Source of the DNA: CALZIK01 sp945787635
GTDB taxonomy: Bacteria > Acidobacteriota > Thermoanaerobaculia > Multivoradales > JAHEKO01
NCBI GenBank assembly: GCA_947259725.1
Contig: CAMYNM010000009.1
Coordinates: forward strand, 124,001 to 188,000
Length of the DNA: 64,000 nt
Direction: 5' to 3'
Below, piece by piece: positions 1 through 8,268 of the stretch. Within the stretch, counting starts at the first letter, position 1; each line of letters starts with the position of its first letter. Both the position numbers and the translations under genes were made by a program. A model generated the notes under the pieces. That model saw only the letters and a list, made by a program, of their open reading frames with translations. It had not been told where the DNA came from and did no database searches.

Positions 1-1101
1 GAGGTTTGCAACCGGGCGCGAAAGGTGGCCGAGGCATCGACGACGCAACAGGAGAATTTCGTTCTTCTCTTTCGGCTGTGGTCGGTGCACTTCGTGCGTG
101 GCGATGCCGACGCGGCTCCCGATCTGGCACGGCAGCTTCACGTCATGGCCGGCAAGGCCGACGATCGGGTGACCCAGGCGGTGGCCGACTTTGCCCAAGG
201 GGTCTCGTTCTTCTGGGCTGGCGCCCAGCCCGCCGCCGCCGAACTGCTCGAGGCCGCGGTCGCCGAGTACGATGTCGAGAAGCAGCTGGAGAGGTCGTTT
301 CTCTACGGGTTGGGAGATCCTCTCTTCACCGCGCGCACCTACCGCGCTTGGAACCTCGTGCTTTCCGGGGAGATCGGCCGAGGCTGGGCTCGGCAGGAGC
401 AGGTGCTGGCCGATGCCGAAGCGCTGGACGAGCCGTTCACGCTGGTTCTGGCGCTGTCCTTCTCAGCGGCCATTGGGCAGGACATCGGGCTTCCCGTGAG
501 CGTCATTCAGGAGTTCTCCGAGAGGGCCGACAAGCTCGTCAAGGAGCACGGCTTCGCCTTCTGGTCGGCGACGACAACGATCTTGTTCGGCTGGTGCAAT
601 GCCCAGTTGGGCGACAAGAACGGGATCGATCAGCTACTCCAGGGGCTGACCCTGCACGAGGCGGTGGGCGCCAAGCTCGGCCGCCCCGGCTACTACCTCA
701 AGCTGGCGGAGGCGTGCCTGGCTCATCGGAGGACCGCCGACGCCCTCGACGCGATCTCGAAGTCGCTCGAGATGTCGTCGCGGCACCTCGATCGCTGCTT
801 TGACGCCGAAGCCCTCCGGTTGCGGGCGCTGATCGAGCAGGAGGAGAGCCCGGAGCTCGCGGAGGCTTCCTTCCGGGAAGCCCTGACCGTGGCCGAGACC
901 CACGCGGCGTGCCTGCTGCAGCTCAGGGCCGCGGTGGGACTTGCGCGCCTGCATCAAGAGCAGGGCCGGCTCGGCGAGTCCGTGGAATACCTCGAGCACG
1001 TCGTCGGACTCTTCGGCGACGAAGAGCTGGCCTATCTCGAGCACGCCCGCGACCTTCTCGCCGAGGCCCGGGGCGAGACCTTGCCGGGAGCCGGCGCCTA
1101 G
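1..1101 (+). CDS. TPR-rich protein, C-terminal part (5' end outside window)
   Basis: The frame is open from base 1 through the first in-frame GTG at 25, so the gene almost certainly begins upstream. The 366 visible residues are an alpha-helical solenoid of degenerate tetratricopeptide repeats: helices rich in Ala, Leu and Glu with pairs such as GRGWARQEQVLADAEAL and GRLGESVEYLEHVVGLF. The composition and order resemble the C-terminal TPR half of bacterial AAA-ATPase or adenylate-cyclase-like signalling proteins, but no catalytic domain lies within the window, so only a TPR scaffold can be claimed. Its TAG stop overlaps the TAG stop of the convergent methyltransferase gene inside one CTAG tetranucleotide. 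Confidence 0.75.
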   Translation, partial: EVCNRARKVAEASTTQQENFVLLFRLWSVHFVRGDADAAPDLARQLHVMAGKADDRVTQAVADFAQGVSFFWAGAQPAAAELLEAAVAEYDVEKQLERSFLYGLGDPLFTARTYRAWNLVLSGEIGRGWARQEQVLADAEALDEPFTLVLALSFSAAIGQDIGLPVSVIQEFSERADKLVKEHGFAFWSATTTILFGWCNAQLGDKNGIDQLLQGLTLHEAVGAKLGRPGYYLKLAEACLAHRRTADALDAISKSLEMSSRHLDRCFDAEALRLRALIEQEESPELAEASFREALTVAETHAACLLQLRAAVGLARLHQEQGRLGESVEYLEHVVGLFGDEELAYLEHARDLLAEARGETLPGAGA

Positions 1102-1895
1102 CCGGGTTTTCTGGCGACCGCCAACAGGCCGTCGCGGACCATCGCCGCTAGGGTCACGTTGGTGAAGAAGAGATCGCGCGACGACACGACCCAGCCGTTC
1201 TCGGAGGCGTGAGCGGTGATGAAATCGGTGAAGTGCCGCCGGAAACCACCCCAGGTCTGGTCGAGAGCGGGCTCGACCTGCACTTCCTCAAAGCCGACCT
1301 CCGCGAGCTGGCGGGCGTAGGCGGTCCGGTTCGCCACGTAGTTGGCCCAGGGCACCGTGGGGGCGCCACGCATCATGAGCAGATCCGAGACCGCCAGGGT
1401 TCCACCCGGTCGGAGCACGCGTAGCGCTTCTTCGAGAAAGCGCCGACGAGTGTAGAAGTGAAACGCCGCTTCCACGCAGATCACATGATCGAAGTAGTTG
1501 TCCGGAAACTCCATGGCCGAGGCGTCCATCCGGTAGAAGGAAACCCCCGGTGCCCGGGTTCTCGCGGCCGCCAGCTGCGGCACCGAGATGTTGATCGCCG
1601 AGACGTCGTCAGGTGTGAAGTGCTCGGTTAGCCGCCGGGTCGTCGCGCCTTCGCCGCAGGCGACGTCGAGCACTCGGCCTTCTGCGTCTCCCAGGAGTCC
1701 AGCAAGACGGTCTACCAGGCGGTCACAGGCCTCGGTCGCCGTTCGAGTCGAGGCGTCCCAGTAGCCGAGGTTGGCGTAGCCGCTGTCGCCGTAGAACGCT
1801 TTCAGGATCGGGTCCTTGAAGAACCCACGGTAGAAAACGTCGAGTGCCCAGGAGTCGAAGGGCCTCTTCGAAGCGTCAAGGATGGTTGTAGCCAA
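1098..1895 (-). CDS. SAM-dependent class I methyltransferase
   Basis: A 265-residue Rossmann-fold methyltransferase of the Methyltransf_11 type. SAM-binding motif I, VLDVACGEGATT, is at about residues 75-86, an acidic/aromatic post-I stretch ends in YRMDASAMEF, and the conserved LRPGG loop is at 161-165. The family methylates small molecules at O, N or C; glycine/sarcosine and natural-product O-methyltransferases have similar layouts, and the substrate cannot be read from sequence. It is the last gene of a five-gene minus-strand operon and its start overlaps the upstream FAD oxidoreductase gene by 20 bases, implying translational coupling. The company of a prenyl diphosphate synthase and a desaturase-like enzyme suggests, by inference, an isoprenoid or quinone-like acceptor. 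Confidence 0.85.
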   Translation of the reverse strand: MATTILDASKRPFDSWALDVFYRGFFKDPILKAFYGDSGYANLGYWDASTRTATEACDRLVDRLAGLLGDAEGRVLDVACGEGATTRRLTEHFTPDDVSAINISVPQLAAARTRAPGVSFYRMDASAMEFPDNYFDHVICVEAAFHFYTRRRFLEEALRVLRPGGTLAVSDLLMMRGAPTVPWANYVANRTAYARQLAEVGFEEVQVEPALDQTWGGFRRHFTDFITAHASENGWVVSSRDLFFTNVTLAAMVRDGLLAVARKPG

Positions 1896-4017
1896 CGATC
1901 TCCTCGAGAGCGGGCCGTTTGGAGATGGCGTGCGCCGCGAGTCGGCCGGACATCACGGCCGACTCCACACAGCCGAGGTTGTGACCGCAATCCGTCCAGT
2001 CCCCGGTGACGACGAGGTTCTGGAGGCTCGTGTCGAGTGGGGAGATCCGAAACCGCAGGCTGCCGGGCGTCGAGAGGTTGTAGCGATCGGACGGGTTGAC
2101 GTTGGCGGACAGGAACTGCGTATCGAAGCGCGAAGAGTCCGAGGCGGCGTCGCCGCCGGCTCCGCCGTCGCGGGCGTCCGCCAGGATTCGCCAACGGAAC
2201 TCGCCCCGTCCGTCGACAACCGACGGCCAGAGGTGCTGCAGGTTTTTGTCGAGGAACCGGATGGCGTTGTCTCGAACCCGCAGTCTCGCCTCGGCGAGCG
2301 AGTCCGATTGCTCGCGCGCCGGCGTACCCTCCGGCGTGTCGAGCACGCTGCAGAAGTAGGCGATCGCCTCGGGATCGCGCTTCCAGTCTTCAAACGGAAT
2401 GAGCTGGCGCATGTCCGCCCAGGTGTCGAACGGCTGCTCGAACGACGACAGGTTAACCGGCGGCTCCGGCCATCCCAGCCTCTCGACCGGCTCGGTCGTC
2501 CAGAGCTGAACCGCCTGCGTCGCGACGGTCTTACAGTTCTCGACCATGGCTTGCCAGCGTGGATCTCGTTCGATGATCTCGCTCGCCACGAACGGAATGG
2601 CTCCCAGGCTCACCCCGAGCACCACGCAGTCGAAGTGCTGGTTGACCTTCAACGTCTTCTTGGCGGCGTAGCGGCGGTCCCAGTGCGATTCGAACTCGCG
2701 TTCGGTGAGGTCGCCGTCATCGACGAGCTGGTCGTAGAGAGGCTCCGACGGCCAGCAGGGAAGGCCGCGCACCGGCACGAGCGGCCGGTACTCGCCTCCG
2801 GTCCCGGTCTTGGCCTGCACGTCGAACTCGAGGGCGGTGACATACGGACTCTCGCCCGGGACCGCCTTGGACAGCTTGACCTTCTCGAGGCGATGAAAGA
2901 ACTCGAACCGGACGCCGCGGGCCTTGAGCGCTTCGTAGAAAGGCGCGAAAACGACGTCACCCATACCCGCCTGCATCTTCCAGAATAGAGCTCCTCGATA
3001 GGTGTAGAACATGCGAACCGCGCCGCGCATGCCGACCCCGGCGGCGATCGCCGGTCGCTTGGGGTCGCCCTCCTCGAATGCGAAGCCCAGATCGTAGAGG
3101 CCGCGAACGAACGCGCCCTCGAGGGTGCTCTCGGAGCAGCCGTTTATACGCAGCCATTCCCGGGTCTCGTACTCATTGATCGCGTCGAACCCGCGCGGGT
3201 CGGTCGCCAGCGAAAAGCGAATCGAGCCGCGCAGGCTGGCCAGTACGAGATCGAGAACCTCCCACAGACGGCGAGCGTCGTCGTTCGAGCGAAGGACTCT
3301 TTCGAGCTGGTTCCGGGCGCCCTCACCGACCAGGTCGATCAGGCGCAGCAGCATCTCGTCAGGCAGGCCCGGCACGAGTCCGATCGCCCCGGCGACCAGG
3401 TTGGCGGCCTCGATGACCGCGGCAAAGGTGGCAAGTTGACCGTAGCGCAGGACTCGGCCCGCGAGCTCGAGTAGCCGCTCGGGCCGAACCGGATCGAAAA
3501 TGCCGCCCGGCTCGGCGCGGTTCGTGGTTGTCTGCTGGACCGAGACGAGCAAGCTGACGATCAGACCTGCCGTGCGCACCATGTAGTTGCGCACCGTGAA
3601 GGGGTCGCTCGAAGCGAGCGGGTCTCCAGGCAGGCCAATCCCGGGCGGGAAGTGCGCCAGCCAGTTGGACCACTTGCCGTCCCGATCGCGGTCGGCCAGA
3701 GCCACGTAGCGGTCGGGCTTGAAGGCGTCCGTCCAGTCGCAGATAGGGCAAGTCCGAGGGTCGCGCTCGAGCTCGGCGAAGCACTCACGCATCAGGCGAA
3801 ACGCGTTCTCGTAGTAGCCCATCCAGAGGTGGAGCCCATGTTCCTCGATGCGCCCCGAGGGGCCCCGGCCCGAGGCGCCCTTGCCGCCCAGCCTCCAGCC
3901 CAGCTGGTACACGGTGATGTCGTATCGATTCTCGTGCTCGGGTCTCGACAGCTCGAAAGCGGTCGCCATGGCCGCGCAGCCGCCGCCGACTATGGCTATC
4001 TTGATCCTGTTTTCCAC
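1876..4017 (-). CDS. FAD-dependent oxidoreductase, phytoene-desaturase/amine-oxidase superfamily
   Basis: About 713 residues. The N-terminus carries the dinucleotide-binding fold IAIVGGGCAAMATAFELS and, further on, YQLGWRLGGKGASGR, the GG-doublet region typical of carotenoid desaturases and related flavoproteins. The C-terminus has the matching FAD signature VVTGDWTDCGHNLGCVESAVMSGR. The protein is longer than a typical 500-residue desaturase because of a central helical insertion. The GTG at 4017 is preferred as start: it lies 8 bases after the stop of the polyprenyl synthase gene and places the Rossmann motif at the N-terminus. The ATG at 4065 would add 16 Cys/Arg-rich residues overlapping the upstream gene. 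The likely role is oxidation or desaturation of a hydrophobic, perhaps prenyl, substrate; the exact reaction is unknown. Confidence 0.82.
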   Translation of the reverse strand: MENRIKIAIVGGGCAAMATAFELSRPEHENRYDITVYQLGWRLGGKGASGRGPSGRIEEHGLHLWMGYYENAFRLMRECFAELERDPRTCPICDWTDAFKPDRYVALADRDRDGKWSNWLAHFPPGIGLPGDPLASSDPFTVRNYMVRTAGLIVSLLVSVQQTTTNRAEPGGIFDPVRPERLLELAGRVLRYGQLATFAAVIEAANLVAGAIGLVPGLPDEMLLRLIDLVGEGARNQLERVLRSNDDARRLWEVLDLVLASLRGSIRFSLATDPRGFDAINEYETREWLRINGCSESTLEGAFVRGLYDLGFAFEEGDPKRPAIAAGVGMRGAVRMFYTYRGALFWKMQAGMGDVVFAPFYEALKARGVRFEFFHRLEKVKLSKAVPGESPYVTALEFDVQAKTGTGGEYRPLVPVRGLPCWPSEPLYDQLVDDGDLTEREFESHWDRRYAAKKTLKVNQHFDCVVLGVSLGAIPFVASEIIERDPRWQAMVENCKTVATQAVQLWTTEPVERLGWPEPPVNLSSFEQPFDTWADMRQLIPFEDWKRDPEAIAYFCSVLDTPEGTPAREQSDSLAEARLRVRDNAIRFLDKNLQHLWPSVVDGRGEFRWRILADARDGGAGGDAASDSSRFDTQFLSANVNPSDRYNLSTPGSLRFRISPLDTSLQNLVVTGDWTDCGHNLGCVESAVMSGRLAAHAISKRPALEEIVGYNHP

Positions 4018-4024
4018 GGGTTCC

Positions 4025-5077
4025 CTAGTGCTTTCGCTCGAGCATCCACAGCACCAGGCTCTCAATGAACCGCTTGTCGCGAGAGTCGGGCAGCCCGGAG
4101 AAGATCAGCTCGAACTCATGAAGCGCCGCTCCCGCCAGGGCGCGAGCGACTTGAGCCGCGTACTCGATCGTGTCGTAGGCGGCCATGCGTTCGAGCATCC
4201 AGGAAATTTCTGGTGTAGTTCGCTTGTCACGCGGGCGAGCCAGGATGGCGGCCAAGCGCTCGAGCTCGGGCGGGCTGGCGAGCTCGAAGAGGCGGATGAG
4301 CATGAGGGTTCGCTTGCCCTCTCGGAGATCGCCGGAGATTTCCTTGCCGTAGTCCTCGTAGCTGCCGACGAGATTGAGCAGGTCGTCCTGGATCTGGAAG
4401 GCCGCACCCATGAAGAAACCGAACCTCTGAAACGGATCGAGATCAAGGCGATCGCGCGTCGCGATCATTGCACCGACGCGGGTCGGGTAGATCGCCGCCA
4501 GCCAGCAGGTCTTCTTGAGCACCATCATCAGGTAGTCAGCGTCGGTCAAGTCGACCCGGTTGTCACCGCGCCAGCCCAGCTCTAGCGCCTGGCCCTCGGC
4601 TGATTCGCGGGCCATCCGTTCGGTCTCCTGAAGCAGGCGCATGGTGAGCTTCGTTCCCAACCGTCGGTGGTTGGCGAGCAGGGGCCGAAGCGCCATCAGC
4701 GACAAGGTGTCTCCGGCGTTGAGCGCCATGGCGACGCCGTGGAGCTTGTGCAGCGTCGGCTGCCCTCGGCGCTCATCGCTCTCGTCCTCGATGTCGTCAT
4801 GGATCAAGAGCGCGTTGTGGAAGAGCTCGATCGAGGCCGCGGTTTCGATCGCGTCGTCGAGCTGCGCTCCGAACGCGCGCGCCGTCGCGATGCACAGCGA
4901 CGGCCGAAGCATTTTGCCGCCGCGGCGGGGGTAGTCGGCCACCAGGTCGTAGAGATGTCTTCGCGGCTCGGAGCGCGGCAGATAGTCTTCGAGAGCCGCG
5001 CGAGTGATGCGTCCGTACTCGTCGAGCACCGAGTTGACCAAAGTGGTCGAGGCCTCTCCCCGAAGTGGCGCGCTCAT
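4025..5077 (-). CDS. polyprenyl diphosphate synthase family protein
   Basis: A 350-residue trans-isoprenyl diphosphate synthase. The GGKMLRP substrate loop is at 53-59, the first Asp-rich motif DDIED at 94-98 is followed by ERRG, and the second motif region is FQIQDDLLN at about 227-235. In the second motif the usual terminal Asp is Asn, so DDxxD is incomplete there. The family condenses isopentenyl diphosphate with allylic diphosphates using Mg2+ bound by these motifs; chain length cannot be read reliably here. The start ATG overlaps the TGA of the upstream decarboxylase-like gene as ATGA, and the downstream FAD gene begins after 7 bases, so it is co-translated in the operon. It probably supplies the prenyl precursor used by its neighbours (inference). 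Confidence 0.87.
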   Translation of the reverse strand: MSAPLRGEASTTLVNSVLDEYGRITRAALEDYLPRSEPRRHLYDLVADYPRRGGKMLRPSLCIATARAFGAQLDDAIETAASIELFHNALLIHDDIEDESDERRGQPTLHKLHGVAMALNAGDTLSLMALRPLLANHRRLGTKLTMRLLQETERMARESAEGQALELGWRGDNRVDLTDADYLMMVLKKTCWLAAIYPTRVGAMIATRDRLDLDPFQRFGFFMGAAFQIQDDLLNLVGSYEDYGKEISGDLREGKRTLMLIRLFELASPPELERLAAILARPRDKRTTPEISWMLERMAAYDTIEYAAQVARALAGAALHEFELIFSGLPDSRDKRFIESLVLWMLERKH

Positions 5078-7488
5078 GGCCGCGGCCCGAGCGCCGGTCT
5101 GAACTCTTCGATGAGCTCGCCCAGGCTGATGTGCGGTTCTTCCTCGACACCAACGGGGATGGCCTCTTGGAACCTCCGCCTCAGGATCTCCGAAAGGAAT
5201 GCCACCCCTTCCGGCGTCGAGCGCCAGTGGCTGTCCACCGATTGCTCGGCGAGTGGCACCGGTAGAGCGGCACGCATGTCCATGGTCAACCAGAAGGGGT
5301 TGTGAACCTCACAGCTGGCCACGAGTTGGCTGCCCGCGCGCTGCTTCCACTCCTTGACCTCCAGCCCCAGGGCCTCGACCAGTCGGAAGCTCGGCGACGC
5401 GTGCACCTCGACCCGGTACTCGCCGCGCAGAGGCTCGATCTCGAGTCCGTCGCGCGAGTCGCTCTTCGTGACCCAGCGCCCCAGCATCCGATCCCATGCC
5501 TGCAGAGCTCGGTAGCAGATCAGGTTGGGATCCTCTTCGTCGCGAAACTGCTTCAAGCTGAGATTGTAGTACCGGAGGCCGTCCCTGACCCTCGAGTAGA
5601 GCTCCTTGTTCTCGATCAGTCGCTCGACGAGGTTGGAACTGGTCGAAACCCTCGAAGTTCGCACGATCTCGAAAAGGCGGCGGTGCTCTCCTTCCTGTCC
5701 GACTCCGAGCGCCGGGTAGTCCCGGGTGATGAGATCGAGGACCGTCCTCGGGGCGTCGAGGTTCACCGCCTCCAGCCAGGCGTCGTTACCGGCGTCGATC
5801 TGGGCGTACGCGGTGGGAAGACCGGTGACCTCCCGGCCTTCGGTCACCGCGAGCGGCGAATCGGCGAAAACGAAGGGCCAATACAGGAAGAAGAGCTCCT
5901 TGCCGGCGTGGCGCCGCCGACCCCTGGTGGGGGGAGCAAGTTCGACGCGGGTCAGTATCGCGATCGAGACGTCGGACTTTGCCCACCAGCCGATATCGTT
6001 GACGTCGGCCGCCATCGAGCCGAAATTCGAAACCGTCAAGAAAACCCAGGAATCGTAATCGTCCGCGAGCTTGGGGAGCCTGCCGGGGACCTCGTCGGTG
6101 ATCGGGTACGGTTCCCAGGACGAGTCGCGCCACCGATCATCGTTCCACAGGGCCTTGATCTGTTCGTCGATGGGAGGAAGCAGCCGTCTGAGTGCCGACG
6201 ATTTCGCCTTCAGGGGCAGCACGCGCATGGTTGCGTCATAGAAGTCGAACGGTCCCTCCATCGCACCGATCATCGGCCCAAGGGTGGTGTTGAAGGGAGT
6301 CGCAGTCGTGACCTGCGGCGAGCTCATCCGGAGCATGGGCAGCGCGTCGCGCTGGGTGCCGACGCACCAGTCGGTCTCCTGGGTCCGCCAGCAGAGCCGC
6401 TGGCCGAGCTCGTAACGCATGTCGACGCTGATCCAGAACGGAAAGAGCGGTTTGAGCTCGGCGACGCTGGCTGCGCCGACCTGGACCTCGTCTTCGACCT
6501 CGAGGCCCAGCGATTCGATGATCGGATAGGTCGGATACCTATGAACGAAAATCGACGTGCCGGCGGTGGGATCGCCGAGGAGCTGGTCGAAAGCGCCCAG
6601 CAGGCCTCCTTTGAGATACCGGCGGAACACCATCTTGCTGTTGGTCAAGGACTGGTAACAGGCCGCCCGCGGAGTGGAGGAGCGGAACTGTTTCAGGTTG
6701 ATGGTGTTGCCGTAGAGGTTGCCGGTTTCTCCCTGCAGGTTCCTCAGCAGATCTCTGATCTGACGCCCGAGGGTTGCCGCGCCGCCCGTGCGAGCCAGCC
6801 GTGTGAGGCCCCGAATTGTGTCAGGCGCCGTGTTGATCGCATGAAAAAGCAGCTTTGAGGCCTGCACGAGGGGCTCGGCGAGATGCGCCGGATCGGGCGG
6901 GAACTGCGTCAGGAAGCGCGGCGTGTCCTGCTCGATTCGCAGGAGCGTTCGCGGTCGGATCTCCTGACCGGAATAGTCATCCGCGAAGAGCAGGGTCTTC
7001 ATCTCCAGCAGGCCTCGGCGCCTGCTGGGATCGCGCATCCACTGGTTGGGGCCGGCGCTGTGCCACGCCATCATCTTGGGCCAGCCGAAGACCTCCCGGC
7101 CGGTGGTGATCGACCATGCGTTGTCCACCCAGATGTAGGGGCTGACCGTGGCGAAGTCCTCGACGACGTCGTCTGCCTGGTGCCAGCGCCCCTGCACGGG
7201 CACGCTGAAGAGGATCTCGTTTTGTGCCACCCAGCCCATATTGGACGCCTGTCCGGCCATGCGACCGTAGTTGATGACCATCAAAAAGACGTACGGCGTG
7301 ACCGGGTGAAAGCAGGCCATTTCCGCCGGCGCGACATTCAGGTAGTTGTTGCAGAAGGTCTCCAGCCGGCTGAGGTTCGCCCTCAGCGGGAAGATTCTGA
7401 TCGTCACCCCGTCGAAGTCCAGGCTGCCGAAGGAGGACGCGACCCCCGGCCCCGTGCCGATGTATTGACGGTCCGAAGAGAAGACCAC
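5074..7488 (-). CDS. tandem acetoacetate-decarboxylase-like protein
   Basis: About 804 residues holding two copies of the acetoacetate decarboxylase fold, roughly residues 25-370 and 395-790. Each has the hydrophobic strand before an asparagine (FLMVINYGRMA; FLTVSNFGSMA), the GREV motif, and a late FWISVDMR or FWLTMDMR strand. In acetoacetate decarboxylase the Schiff-base lysine follows GRE-x3-P. The first domain has GREVFGWPK, with Lys 138 encoded at 7077-7075. The second has GREVTGLPT, with Thr 559 at 5814-5812 in that place. One half could therefore be catalytic and the other structural or substrate-binding. The GTG at 7488, 4 bases past the upstream stop, is preferred; the longer reading begins inside the phasin-like gene. 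The substrate is unknown; decarboxylation of a beta-keto acid or a lyase reaction are options. Confidence 0.8.
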   Translation of the reverse strand: MVFSSDRQYIGTGPGVASSFGSLDFDGVTIRIFPLRANLSRLETFCNNYLNVAPAEMACFHPVTPYVFLMVINYGRMAGQASNMGWVAQNEILFSVPVQGRWHQADDVVEDFATVSPYIWVDNAWSITTGREVFGWPKMMAWHSAGPNQWMRDPSRRRGLLEMKTLLFADDYSGQEIRPRTLLRIEQDTPRFLTQFPPDPAHLAEPLVQASKLLFHAINTAPDTIRGLTRLARTGGAATLGRQIRDLLRNLQGETGNLYGNTINLKQFRSSTPRAACYQSLTNSKMVFRRYLKGGLLGAFDQLLGDPTAGTSIFVHRYPTYPIIESLGLEVEDEVQVGAASVAELKPLFPFWISVDMRYELGQRLCWRTQETDWCVGTQRDALPMLRMSSPQVTTATPFNTTLGPMIGAMEGPFDFYDATMRVLPLKAKSSALRRLLPPIDEQIKALWNDDRWRDSSWEPYPITDEVPGRLPKLADDYDSWVFLTVSNFGSMAADVNDIGWWAKSDVSIAILTRVELAPPTRGRRRHAGKELFFLYWPFVFADSPLAVTEGREVTGLPTAYAQIDAGNDAWLEAVNLDAPRTVLDLITRDYPALGVGQEGEHRRLFEIVRTSRVSTSSNLVERLIENKELYSRVRDGLRYYNLSLKQFRDEEDPNLICYRALQAWDRMLGRWVTKSDSRDGLEIEPLRGEYRVEVHASPSFRLVEALGLEVKEWKQRAGSQLVASCEVHNPFWLTMDMRAALPVPLAEQSVDSHWRSTPEGVAFLSEILRRRFQEAIPVGVEEEPHISLGELIEEFRPALGPRP

Positions 7489-7492
7489 TGTC

Positions 7493-8236
7493 CTACTTGC
7501 GGGCCGACGTCTTCTTGGCTCCGCTGCTTGGCGCGGAGGTCGCGGCGTCCCGGATCGCAACGCACACCCAACCCGCTACCTTTCCCTGAGACCGGTCGAA
7601 GACGGCCCCAAAGTAGGCGCCGGGAGGTTGATCGGGCGGGATGCGAATGGTCACGAACGGTCTGACGGTAGCGGTGCGAAACTCGGTCAGGCTGTGCTCG
7701 TTGTCAAGCTGCTCCGCGGTTAACGGAGCGACCACGAGCTGCGAGCTCGAAGTGACGCCCACGATGCTGGCGGTGACCTCGGCGTTTCGGGTCGTGTCGA
7801 GAGCCGCGTCCCCTACGTTCGGCTCCGCGGAAGCTCCGTTGGTGTACCTGCCGGTCGCGCCGACGAAGCTCGAGGTCATGTCGGTCATCATCTTGAGCCA
7901 GCCGGTCGAGAGCTCGGCGAACGACTTGATCATGGTCTCGGCCAGATCCTGCGGGGCGCCGAGGGCGTCGCCGAAGCCGTAGCCCTGGTTGTTGAGCTGA
8001 CCGGCGACCTTCTTGCCGAGCTCGATCTGCTCGTTGATCAGCCGATTGGCGAGTTCGACGGTGCCGGTGACGACCCCGGTCCAGGCTTCGGTGGCGGCGC
8101 CGGCCGCGGTGCGCCCCTGCTCCAGAACGCTCTCTCCCTTGCTGCCGTTCTGCTGGGAGAAGGCCTTGAATACGTCACGGCAGGGTCCGTTGTCCGACCT
8201 GGGGTCGAGGGTGAAGTTGGGCTTGGGGTTTGCCAT
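7493..8236 (-). CDS. phasin-like hypothetical protein
   Basis: A 247-residue protein opening the minus-strand operon, with a purine-rich GGAGAG upstream of its ATG. The region from about 45 to 130 is predicted amphipathic helix (EAWTGVVTGTVELANRLINE, then ETMIKSFAELSTGWLKMM), reminiscent of phasins that coat polyhydroxyalkanoate granules. The C-terminal half looks beta-rich (AEVTASIVGVTSS, FVTIRIPPDQPPGAYFGAVF) and ends in a Lys/Ala tail, KKTSARK. A beta domain after a phasin-like helix is unusual, so the name is a resemblance only. No signal peptide or membrane segment is visible. It may organise a hydrophobic surface or inclusion for the downstream isoprenoid-type enzymes (inference). Confidence 0.6.
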   Translation of the reverse strand: MANPKPNFTLDPRSDNGPCRDVFKAFSQQNGSKGESVLEQGRTAAGAATEAWTGVVTGTVELANRLINEQIELGKKVAGQLNNQGYGFGDALGAPQDLAETMIKSFAELSTGWLKMMTDMTSSFVGATGRYTNGASAEPNVGDAALDTTRNAEVTASIVGVTSSSQLVVAPLTAEQLDNEHSLTEFRTATVRPFVTIRIPPDQPPGAYFGAVFDRSQGKVAGWVCVAIRDAATSAPSSGAKKTSARK

Positions 8237-8268
8237 TTGGGGTTCTCTCCGTGTAACCCTTCGAGTTA

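Noticed and set aside
5302..6858. Long plus-strand open frame of 518 codons opposite the tandem decarboxylase-like gene
   Set aside because: The translation is Arg/Glu/Leu-rich with no family pattern, while the minus strand has conserved motifs and operon overlaps; it is an antisense shadow caused by high G+C.
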